From Ganoderma boninense (Eukaryota; Basidiomycota; Agaricomycetes; Polyporales; Polyporaceae), in contig CM035310.1 in assembly GCA_002900995.3 (NCBI GenBank), forward strand, positions 2,282,138-2,346,137: a stretch of 64,000 bases of DNA, in the 5' to 3' direction. The position numbers and the translations under genes are program-made. The notes under the pieces were generated by a model. That model saw only the letters and a program-made list of their open reading frames with translations, did not search any database and had not been told where the DNA came from. Shown here one piece after another: positions 12,205 to 23,223 of the stretch (its first letter is position 1; each line of letters begins with the position of its first letter).

Positions 12205-14962
12205 TCACTCCTGCCCGTCCCAGACGTACCCCCGGAAGATGTTGATCCAGTAGCGCACCTCGCCTCCCGTCCCGCCCTCTTTGCCGAGCGACTCGGAGAA
12301 CATGTCGACGCCAGAGCCGCCGTCGTCCCTGCAGATCTCGCCGTCGGCCTCGACCTCGTCCAGCATCTCCTGGGTGAGCCCTATCGGGAGATCCTCCTCC
12401 TGCGCGACCTCGATGGTCGTCCTGGGGCCGCCTGTGCTCCGCAATGGTTAGCGTGGGCACGGGCGTGAGTGTTCAGGGCCACCGGATAGCGTTAGATTGG
12501 TTTGAGGGAGAGGGGGAGGCAAAGACCCGGATGTGGATAGTGCGGGGGGCGATGGCGGCGCATGTGGAGGGGGGCGGTGCGTGGCCATACACGGGAAGGC
12601 GCAGACACGCCGGCGTTCGTACCGGCGTTTTTTTGAAATGGTTAGGTTAGCCAAGGCATGACGCGACATACGAGAAGCGCAGGGTTAACCATGGTGAGAA
12701 ACCGACGATGTCACGGAGCGACGCACCGAGTATGAGTAGGCCCACTAGCCTAGCCGCAAACGTGGCACGCCCGAATGGGGGCGTGTGGAGCACCGAGAGG
12801 CCGGAGGCGGGAAAGGTCCGCATGCGAATTGGGGGGAGCGTGAAGCTCGGCAGGTACGGAAGCACTCGGAGGAACGTCGAGGGCGGGATCAGCGCTGCGA
12901 GCATCCATCAGGTTAGCACCGTCGTAACTCAGCTCCACTGGCTTTACGAGCGGCAACAATGGCCAGAACGGAAAGAAGTGACAAAGTTAGAAGCGTGACA
13001 CCGAGAGGCTAGGAATAGAAGCGAGGTGCAACCAACCCCAACGCCACGCCAGCGACGCCGAACATCCTACCCGACGCCCCAGCTCCACCAGAGCAAATCA
13101 GAGCCACGTACGCAGGTAGGGGTAGCACAAGCACAAGCCTACCGCTCACTACGACGACCCACAAGACCCGCGAGCATCGGCCCCGAAGAGAAAAGACGAC
13201 ACTCACCCACCCCACGCGCGCGGTTCCAGCCGCCCCACACCTCGTCGAGCGCGATGATCCCGCGCCTGCGCATCATGCCCTCCCCGCCCTTGCTCCTGCC
13301 GTTCCCGGCGCTCGGGCCCACGTCGGAGCCCTCGAGGACGCCCGCCAGCTCCTTGGCGAGCTCCTCGAACCACTTGCGCTCGTCCAGGACCATGTCCTGC
13401 GTCACCGGCGCGTTCGCCATCTGAAGCCCGAGCTGCGCGAGCGACGAGCGGATGAACGTCGCCTCCTCCGGCTCCACGACCTGCCGGCTCGCAACCATCG
13501 CCATCGCCGTCCCTGAGGCGGTCATGCCGAGTCCGGCGGCCGGGGAGGGAGACGGGGACGAAGGAGACGAGAGCCCGGGGAGGGTAATGCCGGGGACGGG
13601 CGCGGGCGCAGAGACGGCGGTGAGCCGCTCGTTGAGGTCTTGGGCGAGCTTGACCATGTCCTTCCACTTGATCATGAGCGCCTCCAGGTCCTCGAGCGCG
13701 TCCTCCATGTTGGTCTGGGAGACTTGGGCCGTGGTCTCCACGGAGCGCAGGATTCCGCCTAGACAGATAGAGCGAGAGCGTTAGCGTTTTGTTTGTGGAG
13801 CACTGTTGGTTCGACCAGAGGGGACGTACTAATTCCGATGCCCTTGGATGACGATGGTGTGGGTCTTGCCACCGCCTTGCTCTGTGGAGAAAGGTCATTA
13901 AATGTCGAGAAAAAAATCCTGCGAAGCATTGAACCGCTCACCTCCCACGCTCTGCCCAATAGGCTCCGCCTAAGGACAGTGTAGAACGGCTTGTCGCCGC
14001 CCTTACGGAAGCTGAGCCTGATCATGCGCTTCTCGACCGAGTCGTTTTCGTTCGTCCGAGTCCTCATCTTCGGGGGCCGGCGTAGCCGAGCGTGATGCTG
14101 GCGCGGACTTCGCTGGAGGATGAGATGCCTGTGGCAGTGGCATGGATGGTTTGCGTGGGAGAGGTGTCCCGCAGATCTCGCATTCACGGAGGAGGGGGCT
14201 GTTGAGGAATGTGCACGCGACACATGCCACCTCGTTCGACGTACTGCCTGTGGAGGCCGTCGGTGGAGAAGGCGCTGGAGAGTTGGTAAGGCTGAGCTTT
14301 CCAAGGGTCAGTGAGGAAGAGAGGTTAAGGGACGAAGACGGTAGCGAGGTTGAGAGAGGCTGTGAGGCGAAAGGAGACGGCCTTGGGGGAATGCTAATCG
14401 GTGCCTTGACAGATGTCCTTGGTACACCACATAGTGAGCAGACCATAGACGTCGACGATGTCAACCCGATCGGATTTCGATTGCTGCAGACTTCGCATTC
14501 CCAGAACTGAAGACCGTTGGGAGTCCCCAATGGACTTGGTGACTGACTATTCTGCTCTGCAATGCCTGTCGCTTCGAACTTGGGAGGTCGTGGATTAAGA
14601 TAGAGGGTAACCTTGGCTGAGCTCGTAAACAGGCCAGCATAGTGTTCTGTTCGTGCGACGTGGACAAGGTCGAAGGAGAAGGAGCGCGAGAACGGATGAG
14701 CGTTGTCAATGTAGAACAGGCGATGGGTAGTCGCATGTATTGTGCCAGCCTGGTGGTGGACGGACTTCTGTGGACTGCACAGCGAGAAATATGAGATGTT
14801 GTACGTAATCGGGAGTGGTTAGATAGGATACGGTCGGGTAGACACGGACCCGTCGTAGATGCCAACGCCCTCCTGGGACGTCAGGACAACTTCGTCTTCA
14901 TACAAGAGAGCGGGGACTGGTATGGTTCCATCCACAGATGTGCTGTAGCGCTTGAGAGGCAT
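12205..14962 (-). CDS. VPS36: ESCRT-II subunit Vps36 (GLUE domain, two NZF fingers, EAP30 domain)
   Basis: Vps36 is the ubiquitin- and phosphoinositide-binding subunit of ESCRT-II, which sorts ubiquitinated cargo at endosomes. Six exons fit: 14962-14850, 14774-13942, 13881-13830, 13758-13207, 12894-12727 and 12431-12205. The GLUE half-domain is at the N terminus (EDEVVLTSQEGVGIYDG, then HATTHRLFYID). Two Zn-finger motifs follow (WECEVCSNRNP..CSLCG and CVACTFLN..CEICG), inserted in the GLUE fold as in yeast Vps36. The second GLUE half is IRLSFRKGGDKPFYTVLRRS. The EAP30 winged-helix region contains RGIIALDEVWGGWNRARG, PPSTFLRVLPYLP, RTFPASGLSVLHTP, EEDLPIGLTQEMLDEVE and GEICRDD. The frame changes near 14040-14075; either one extra base or a 46-base intron explains it. 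The fourth intron (about 310 bases) is unusually long. Expected length is about 630-650 residues. Confidence 0.93.
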
Positions 14963-17626
14963 GATTCCTGAGATGGCACGCGACAGTTCTCGTGTGAATA
15001 AGCGGGTATTTACGAGGAACGCCGAGAAACCTTACGGTATAGTGATGGTTCGACGTATGTTCCTGTACGATTATGATGCGATATGCTCTGTTTGTATCCT
15101 ATTATGCGGAAATGGCGAGAGATGACAGTGAGTTCTAGTAGAGAGCTTGCGATGCTAATATGATGATGGAGCTTGGCGGAGCAGCCTTGATTGCGCTGCG
15201 GCGATGAACGTAATACGACGCATCAGCAATGCCCTTATATGCGTACGTTCTGGATGCCTACCTGTATATATGTGGGCCTTACAAGTACAAATGCAGGACT
15301 GCAACTGTGTGCAATGAGCATGTGTTGACGGTGGTGCTTGAAGAGGCCTGAGCAGGACAGGAAAGGGGAGAGGGACCCCGTGAGAAAACTCGCCACGGCT
15401 TGGCCTGTGCCGACGGCCTCGTGGCTACTCACCGCCATTCTGCGGGCGCTAGCTGCGACCACCGACACCGCCTTGAACAGACCAATGCTCCTCACTCGCC
15501 ACCGCCGGCTCTCAGTTCCATAAAATGAAATATTAGGAAATTAATTGGCAGCTGCGATGCGCTACTAACATCAGTTTTCAACAAGGGCTACTAGTAGTAG
15601 CTCGCAAACTATGATGCAAGCGATCTGCCTGCGGTCAGTGTTGTCATTGACCCCCGACCCCGAAAAACGGCAGCATCCGCCTGCCTGCCTCCCTGACCAT
15701 CTGGCCTTCATTCCGCGGTCACGCTTCTGGTTTTTGGCTTCCCTACAGTGCCTGAAACATTGAGAGGACACAGTGGGCACCCGGCGAAGTTCACACGCCA
15801 TTGACCCGGTGTCATCAGTCCATTTTGACAACACTGCCTGCGGTATGTGCTAACGGCCTATGTGGATCAAGATATCTCTAAAGGTTTTCACATTAGATAC
15901 TAATGATTTGGCCACACTCTCAGTCGACCGATCGATCGTGAAACTGGTCTCCCGACGGGGAGCCGTCGAGCGGCAGCGCTTTAGAGCCTAGATGTTGTTC
16001 ACCTGAGCAGGCAAAGTTCAGTGCCTCGCATCTCATGTATCCAAAGTCTGACTGACCAATTCAATAGGCTCCATTGGCTCCGTTACGAACAAGGAAGCTG
16101 GCAAATCAACCGCATATAGCCCAAGATTTACCCGTCAGATGCATAGGATTGGATCTATATGGCGCATCGGACGCTCGCTCGCTCCATCTCCATGGTTCTA
16201 CTCCAACTGAAGGGCCACTTCTAGTGCTTCTGGCTGTGATACATGTGCTCGGGTTGATATAAGGCCCTTTCGCGCTGTCAAACCTACGAACAGCTGTGGG
16301 AAAGAGCGCATTCATTTATGGAGGACCTGCGGACGGGAGCTCGCTGAGCCGGAGGTACATGAAGCTGGCTTCCATGCATGTGACGATGGACTGTAATATT
16401 ATGCAGCTCCAAGCCGCTGTTCCCGTGATGTCCTTCTGGCTGACTATTGACGATATTCTTCCTCAGGCCCAGTCCGGGGTTCCATGCATGACCGTGGGCT
16501 CACAATGGAATCGTGCTCTGTTCGGTCCGCGCGCAGGTGTACGTCTCCATGGCTGTGGAAACGGTGCATGTCGAACCAGAGCGAGATCAAGGAGCTCGCT
16601 ATCTCCCACCGGACAAATGCTTCGGGACTGACATGGAGGCGTGAGCTACCGAGGACTGGTAGAGCACTCGACAGGGTGTCTAATCAATACCACTCTCTAG
16701 TATCCCCCTGTACCCCGCTGACGGTGCGTGACCCACCGTTTGTCTCGCACGACAACTTGAAACCTTGCACCACGTTTTCCTCGCAGGCTGTAAGTCGCAC
16801 ATTGCAGCTCGGCTACATCGGCCCTCCCATCCGCCGACTCCTACAGTGCTCACACGCCCATGGACCGACTGAGCCGCGAATATATGTTATACATACATAT
16901 GCCATGCTAGTAGTAAAAGCCTTGAAGTGCAGCGATGCAACAATGTGAGCTCTAGTAGAATAGGTCGTTGTTTATGCAAGGTCTCCCGTGGGTGGCGCCA
17001 ATGCGCGGCGGCACAACAGCGGAGAGCCACCGTATCGTGTGTCGTGACTCGTGAGTGCGCTCCCTCCCACTTCCTCTCCACCAGGTACTCCGGAGCTGAC
17101 ATGCGAACGCCAGTCCTCGTCCGAATCGTGCCCCCCCGACCGTCCATGCAACGAATCCGGGACCTAGGCACAGCCCAGTCAGCCAATAACCCAGTCAGCC
17201 GGTCATATGTCAGCCACCGTCCAGGTCTGAGAGCCCTCGCGCGCACGCCTCCCCGCGCGTGTGAGCGCACAGTCCGCGCCGGGCCCACGGTGGGAAAGCG
17301 CGCGCCCAGAGCGAGGGCAGCCAGGGCACGCACTGGGAACGCGCGCGGCGGCGGTGGGAAGCCCAGCCCGACGCTGGGGGACGCGCTCCCATGCCCCCCC
17401 TGCCACGACGTCCTCCCCAGCCGGTCGGGCGTGGGGGCTGGACGCAGGCGGACGTCGGTACTCGCCCGACGCACCGGGTCGTCGTGGGCGGGTTCGCGCG
17501 TCACACGCGAGCACGCGGGCGTGGCAGCGTCGCCTGCTCAGGCGCAGCGCGCGATAGAGCTCCAGTACGGGAAGCGACGGACGACTCACCAATAATGTGT
17601 GCTTGTATCGTATGGATGGGGCATCG
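14963..17626. other. Intergenic region upstream of VPS36
   Basis: No supported gene. Open frames at 15235-15495 (-), 16074-16631 (+) and 16887-17595 (both strands) are short or Arg/Pro-rich and overlap each other on opposite strands, with no recognisable domain. The left end should contain the VPS36 promoter. The right end is the 3' flank of the membrane-protein gene that ends at 17627. Confidence 0.4.
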
Positions 17627-19855
17627 TCACCGGGAGCGCGTGGACCGTACGGAGGCACGGTCGCCACTGGGTTCATCAATGCGGGATGTCCGTTGTCGGG
17701 GCTCCTCGACCACCGCACTCTCGTCCGCCTCGCCGTCGGGGTGCGAGAGCAGGGGTATCAGCGGCGGCGCCTGCGAGGCGAACGATGGTGGCCGGTCGGA
17801 GTAGCCACTACGTTGTGACTGTGCGTCCGAGTTCGCGCGCGAGCGGGTAGGCGGCGGATCGGTCGCGTACACGCCTCTCGAGCCCGACCCGTTCGTATGT
17901 CGTGGTACTGGTGACGTGCTCACGGGGACGGAGGTCGGCACTGGTGAGTACCCGGCGACGATTGCAGGTATTGGTGAGGATATCGCGGCAGGGAATGAGG
18001 GAGGCGCGAAGAAGTCGTCCAGGCCGTCTTCGGGAAGAGGCGGCGGACTTGGCGGTGGTCTGTCGGCATACGACCTGTCCTGTCCTGGTGGAAGATCGAG
18101 GGGCGGACCCCAGGATACAGGAGACGAGGATGATAGCAGTGCCATCATCGCATCGCTCGGGGGAGAGTATGGTGGTGGTGCGGTGGGGACAACAGTGCCA
18201 GGGAAGTATCGGGGGACGAATGGCGCGGGGCCCTGCATGGGCGGACCATCTTCTGAGCCATCAGTGTGGAAGGACTCGCCATCGAAGTCAGGATCTGAGC
18301 GGTTTTGTGCACGTCGTCGGTCTCGGCGCCGCGAGCGCATTCTCCGCCTGTAAATGCTGATCGCCAAGGACAGCGCCAGGACAGCGAGAAGGCCGACGCT
18401 GCCACCAATCGCACCTGCGAAGGTCGCGATATTGTGAGCTGTCTGCTGGCTGGCGGACCTGGAAGACATGACGGAGGAAGGAAGGCAGAAGGCGACGACG
18501 GCGTGGTGGTGGGCGGAAGGGAGAGATGAAAGAGGGCCAGGCGAGCGAGTTCAGGTGGTGAGTACATAACGCGGCAGCGAATCAAGAGCGAGTGAGATAT
18601 CGGATCAGCCAGCGAATAGGATAATTCGGCTCGTGAGTGAATAGTGACGTCCCGAAATACAAGCGGGAATTATACGCACAACTTGGAAGTCCCGGGACCA
18701 ACGCTTGGCGCGGAGCTCCCAGTACCTGACCCTGTTTCTTGTGCCCCAGAGGCAACGCTGGTCGAAGGAAACAGGCGTCGGTGCTTGAAGTCTCAGCATC
18801 ACCCGAGGTCGACTGAGTGAAGAGGATGTAATCGAGGAGGAGAACAGAGTCCGGGCCGATCTGTACCGTCAGATTGTGAGGCGCCTCCGGCAAGCCGATT
18901 TGCACAAATATTGGCTGTGAAGGCAAGAAACCGGATGCCGACGCAGTGCCGCTATGCTGGTAAGTCCCAGCTGGGTGCGAGTCGAGCAGAACGTGAGATT
19001 CATGAACGTCGGCGTTGAGTTGGCTGGTGCGGCTCCGAGCGGGATGAGGGCATAGACGTATACCGCGGATCCTGTGCACCCGAGTCGCTGTCAGCATGAT
19101 AACCCGGTAGCTTGCGACGAGAGGATTCTTTTTCGCCTCGTGGGTTGTTGGAAAGGACGTACCGGTGAAGCTGAGTTGCGCCGAGACAGGTGTATCCACG
19201 AATCCGGCGTCGTCGCTATCAAAGTTTGGCGCGAAGAACGGATTGGACGTAGGGTCGAGGCTGCTGGTGTCTTGTCTTGGCTGAAAGCGTGACCGTCTAG
19301 GCCTGCGTCTCCATCGGCGCCTCTCACTACGGTCCCTCTTCCCTTTTCCACCATGGCTGTCTCGGCTGTCATCATCATCATCGTCGTCGTCGTCGTCGTC
19401 GTCATCCTTCTTGTCGTCGTCGCTGCCCTTCTTTCCCTTATTAGCATCTCCTGCGGTAGCCGTCGAAGGTTTTGGTGTGAGGGACTGACTCCGTCCTTAG
19501 GGAGATCGTCTGCGTCTACAGTGGGTATAATGTGCGTCCCATCGTGCCAAGTACCCTGCAGGGCGATCGAGGAGCTCGGCGCAAGACAGGTGGAACACGG
19601 TACCGAAGAAGCATGCCAAGAGGAAGCTGGGGAGTACACAATCGATGAGGATGTATCGTCGACAGTGACATTGACAGAATCGGCTGAAGTCAGTCTGAAG
19701 GGAAGAGAAGTCGGTGGGGAGATCAGAAATGGAAGTATCGGTGGGGGATAGTCACCGATTTGTGGGACGCTTAAAAGGGGACCAGGAGGCCCCAAGACCA
19801 GAATTGTGAACCGCGAGAAAAGTATCGCATATCTTGGCACAGCAGCGATATCCAT
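17627..19855 (-). CDS. Predicted secreted/single-pass membrane protein, mushroom-type, function unknown
   Basis: Three parts fit one gene. Exon 1 (19855-19163) starts MDIAAVPRYAILFSRF, a possible signal peptide, then an extracellular-type region (SVNVTVDDTSSSIVYSP, a CSTC pair and GTWHDGTHI) and an acidic poly-Asp stretch. Exon 2 (19071-18803) continues AVYVYALIPLG and ends near SVLLLDYILFT, the usual end of the extracellular domain in this architecture. The last part (18469-17627) has a transmembrane helix (GGSVGLLAVLALSLAISIY), a basic stop-transfer segment and a long Pro/Ser-rich cytoplasmic tail. The link between exon 2 and the last part would need an intron over 300 bases, and pyrimidine-rich sequence precedes ATG 18469, so two genes are possible. 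Two suspected single-base deletions lie near 19495 and 18995. Function is unknown; cell-surface sensing or wall association is only a guess. Confidence 0.55.
19369..19432 (-). repeat. GAC/GAT microsatellite encoding poly-Asp
   Basis: A run of TCG/TCA/GTC triplets on the + strand is read on the minus strand as GAC and GAT codons, giving a nearly pure aspartate stretch broken by Lys-Lys and Ser, inside the membrane-protein gene. The frame that gives Asp agrees with the downstream frame (PVSAQLSFTG) and not with the upstream frame, which supports a single-base shift just before it. Confidence 0.8.
19748..19838. repeat. Direct repeat, copy 1 (N-terminal coding segment)
   Basis: About 90 bases here are nearly identical to 20139-20235 in the same orientation. 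This copy encodes, on the minus strand, the hydrophobic N-terminal segment YAILFSRFTILVLG and then SVPQIGDYP of the membrane-protein gene. It differs from copy 2 by an extra A in an A run (AAAA against AAA on +) and by AAGACC against AAGGACC; these two indels compensate, so both copies stay open in the same frame. Confidence 0.85.
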
Positions 19856-20540
19856 GTCGGGCGCGATATGGGGTGCCTGCAGAGGGGAGAGAGCCCGTTC
19901 GAGTTCGAAGTCAGAGCACCGTCCTTGCTCGCAATTCCGCCAAGCAACGCACCTCATAATCCAAAGTCGAATAATGATAAGCCAGCCTGTGCGGTCCGTC
20001 GAACGAGTGACTACTCCCGATGCTGTTGTCCGCCTCAGTCAGGGGAAGGGAACGCTTGTCACTGGAGACAAACCAGGAGTTGTGGTTGGCCAGCGCAGGC
20101 CCAGCAGCGACGGCGGTGTGCGGGGGAGGCAAAATTGGATAGTCACCGATTTGTGGGACGCTTAAAGGGGACCAGGAGGCCCCAAGGACCAGAATTGTGA
20201 ACCGCGAGAAAAGTATCGCATATCCGTTGGCACGAACACCTGCGGCGTGGGTATCGGTGTGGACTGAATGTGGAGTCGGGTGCATTAGTTCGCGAATAGT
20301 CCCATAAGTTCCGGGAAGTACATACAAAGTGGGTTGCCGGTATGGCAATGTTTTAGACAACAGGCAGGGCATGGGAGTCTCTTGTCCGGAAAGTGCTGTG
20401 CGCAGTGCTGGAATGAATAACATGCCCCACCTGCACTGTCTGGGCCTCGCTTAGCGAATGTGCGGTCTGTGTGCGGGCAGGAGCGGTATGAGAAGCGCAG
20501 CTACGAACCAGAAGAAAAGTATTCGAAGAAAACGCCAAGG
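19856..20540 (-). pseudogene. Upstream duplicated N-terminal exon, alternative exon or gene remnant
   Basis: This stretch contains repeat copy 2 and short open frames around it (MAFSSNTFLLVRSCASH starting at 20538, and an open frame across copy 2). No NVTVDDT-type extracellular domain follows copy 2, so it is not a second full gene. It could be an alternative first exon, an internal repeat exon spliced to the gene below, or the remnant of a partial tandem duplication. I cannot decide between these from sequence alone. Confidence 0.35.
20139..20235. repeat. Direct repeat, copy 2 of N-terminal coding segment
   Basis: Second copy of the 90-base segment, about 390 bases from copy 1. On the minus strand it encodes YAILFSRFTILVLGASW and then SVPQIGDYP. 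The frame stays open further into sequence unlike that after copy 1. A donor-like GTGCGT (near 19955) and an acceptor TCTGCAG before the downstream copy would allow the two copies to be exons of one transcript. Confidence 0.85.
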
Positions 20541-21067
20541 TTCCTGAAGTAAGATGCAGCGTCCCACTGTGTCATGATTATAGCCAACCCTTGGGGCGGC
20601 ACGCTTCAAACGCTGTCACTTCTCTACATACGATGTAGACAAAATCCGAGCACTACACTTACGAATGACGAGCAAGAAAATCTCGACGCAAACTTGTGAC
20701 GGACAGACCTTTGGGTCTTTGACTCCTTCCGCTGGCGTGGCGGTAGAATGTGTCGGTTCAGGTAGGCAGCATGGTCCTCCAGGATAGGAATTGTTTCATG
20801 GTCCCAACGGCGAGTGTCATAATAAGAGCGGTGAAGAAGTGGATGTAGGATGAACGGAGCCCGAGGAGGAAGAAGACAAGCGTGTTCGAATCGCTCAGTA
20901 CTACCGTCCTTCGAGGCGAAGACACCGGCATTCTCCGACTGGCAGCGCCGTCGGCGGGCCGAGCACGGTGCCGTACGTCGGGCCGGGACGAGTTGCAACT
21001 TGCCTTCAACCTCGAGTCCTCTTGTGTGTGCCACTGATCGCTTCTACCACAACCAAGCCTCTGCACC
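20541..21067. other. Intergenic region upstream of the first F-box paralogue
   Basis: No supported gene. It should contain divergent promoters for the + strand F-box gene at 21068 and, possibly, the minus-strand unit to its left. Open frames here are on the opposite strand and show nothing recognisable. Confidence 0.35.
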
Positions 21068-22771
21068 ATGACGAATATTGAATTCACGGCGCGCAACGCT
21101 GTTCTCTCCAACTCTGACCTACTCCACTGCATATTTACCTTTGTGCCCGCGCCACTGCCAGACAGTCTCTCAAGACGGGACAACCCCCGCCACTTGACCC
21201 CATGCACAACAGTCTGTCGTGCGTTTCACGAGCCTGCTATCCGGATTCTGTGGAGAAAGTTTTCCAGCTTGTTCCCTTTATGGCATCTCCTCGCTCCGCC
21301 AAACAGCAAATGTCCTCCCTACCATTTCCTCAAGGATGAGCGGTCGGATTATCTTCACCAGGTAAGCACTGGACGGTACCTATATGACATCCGGTCTCGC
21401 TGATGAATGCTGTCGCAGGTCGTCTCTGCCCAGCGATACGACGACCCCATAGTGTGGGACCGCTTTCTGTGGCACGCCGCCCGTGTCCGTGACATCTCGC
21501 TCGGCTCGGGCACGCACAGCTCGCACGTCGAGACAAACGCAGCCCAGCTTCTCCTCATCAACGCCGTTCTCTTACAAAATGGCGGAAAAACTGTCCTTCC
21601 TGCGTTACGCTCGATTAAATGGCAGGAAAGAACTCCGGCGGATGGATCCCTTATCCCTTTCTTCACCTCGACACTCCGTCACGCCACCTTCTCTTTTACT
21701 GGTCCTCCTGACGAATGGCCGCATGCCCTACTCCTCCGCAGGCTGCGCGAGGGCTCCCCGTTTCTGCAGACCATCGACATCTCCACGACGCTATGGGACA
21801 AAGACAACGTCGACGTGGGTCCACAACTCCTCCAGGAGGTGCTGCTCTTCGGCCGGCTCCGCAAGATTGAGATATCTCGCATCAAGGGTCCAGCGACCTT
21901 CCGAAATCTGGTCGCAAAGCCAAATCTCGTCTCTCTCACCATCTGCGACGTCACTGGTCCATGGGTTGACCTCTCGTCCCAACCACCCCCGATCCTGATT
22001 CATGACCTGCGTACGCTCTCAGTTAGCGGGACTGGGCCTGCTCTTGCTGCGTTCTTTGACGAAGCACGCTTTCTAGTGCTTGAGTCCGTCACGATCAACT
22101 TGTATGTGGGTACATCTTCCGACTCGGAGCCGAAAAAGGAAACGACATCCGTTCTCGCGGCTTTCTGCAACTCCGTTACGGCTGCCGCGAGCCACTTGCG
22201 AAGCATCGACTTTTACATTTGGGGGAATCCTCAGTGGTGGGATGTCGCTGTCGCCCTCCGCGATCTGGTTGCCCCCCTCCTCCAAGCGTCCTTGCGCTCG
22301 CTCCGTTTCTTCAGCTTCGGTGCCGAAGAGCTGACCCCGCGTCTCGAAGACGCGGACATCAAGGCGCTCGTCGGCGCGTGGCCGGACCTCGAGCACCTCT
22401 CGCTCGTCTGCGACGCCTCCTCTCGCAGCGACACTATCTCTCTCGACGCTCTCCACCACATATATTCCCACTGCCACAAGCTCGAAAAGCTCGCAGTGCG
22501 AGAGATCCGCTGCCCCGTGGTTGGTGTGCAGGCCATCCCCGAGCTACTCGACCGCTCGTCGCCGCATCCGCTCCGGCACATGTCCATCGATCGTCGGCCC
22601 GTTCCCCCGTACGGATATCGCAAGGTCTCTGAAGAGGCCGCGGAGGCTTTGGCCAAGTATCTGCTGGAGCTCTTCCCAGCAGCCAATCGCGATCGGTACA
22701 AACGCATGTCGGACCGGGCGATAACACCAAGCATCAGTGCTTACAAGAGAATCTTTTTTGAGCGGTTGTAG
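21068..22771 (+). CDS. F-box/leucine-rich-like protein, intact paralogue
   Basis: Two exons, 21068-21361 and 21419-22771, joined by a 57-base intron with GTAAGC..CGCAG. The predicted protein is 548 residues with no frame break. The N terminus (NAVLSNSDLLHCIFTFVPAP, then CTTVCRAFHEPAIRILWRKF) has the spacing of an F-box, which binds Skp1 in SCF ubiquitin ligases. The rest is a series of degenerate leucine-rich repeats that would recognise a substrate. Known F-box proteins in mushrooms are very numerous and mostly uncharacterised, so no target can be named. A paralogue at 25218-27025 has the same exon structure and matching motifs (WHLLAPPN, VVSA.RYDDPIVWDRFLW). ATG 21068 is the first in-frame Met and begins just before the F-box. 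Confidence 0.85.
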
Positions 22772-23223
22772 ATGGAGTTTTTGGGCTTCGGACACTTTGG
22801 CGGCAATTGATCCAAGCATCTTAGAGGGATTCATTGTACATTCGTCCTCACATCGCCGTGACTGGTGGTTTGCTTGGAATACAATTATGGACTAGACGGA
22901 GCCTCGGAAGCTGTCGCACACCACGCATTAGAAGCAACAATCAATTTCAAGCATTCAGAGAGTGACGTTACCGTGGTCGCTGATCTTCAGTCGATCCTAA
23001 GTTGCGCCAAAGTGCCACAACCTGTGTTATTGCATCTTAGCCATCGATCAACCTGCTTGGCTTCTAATTTTATAACGACAGAATACGATATCGCGACGAC
23101 GACTGCCATGTCTGCAACAGACAACAAATATCAGCACGGACAAGCACCACGTCCAATCCACGCAAACGATCTGCACTTACGCCCGCCACCAACACCATCG
23201 CGTCTTCCGCCAACATCACCGCA
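22772..23223. other. Short convergent intergenic region
   Basis: Lies between two convergent F-box genes. It is AT-richer than the flanking exons and holds no supported gene. Probably the 3' untranslated regions of both. Confidence 0.35.

Noticed and set aside
16887..17595. Overlapping 205- and 222-codon frames on opposite strands
   Set aside because: Both are Arg/Ala/Gly-rich, as expected of GC-rich noncoding DNA, and neither has a recognisable motif.
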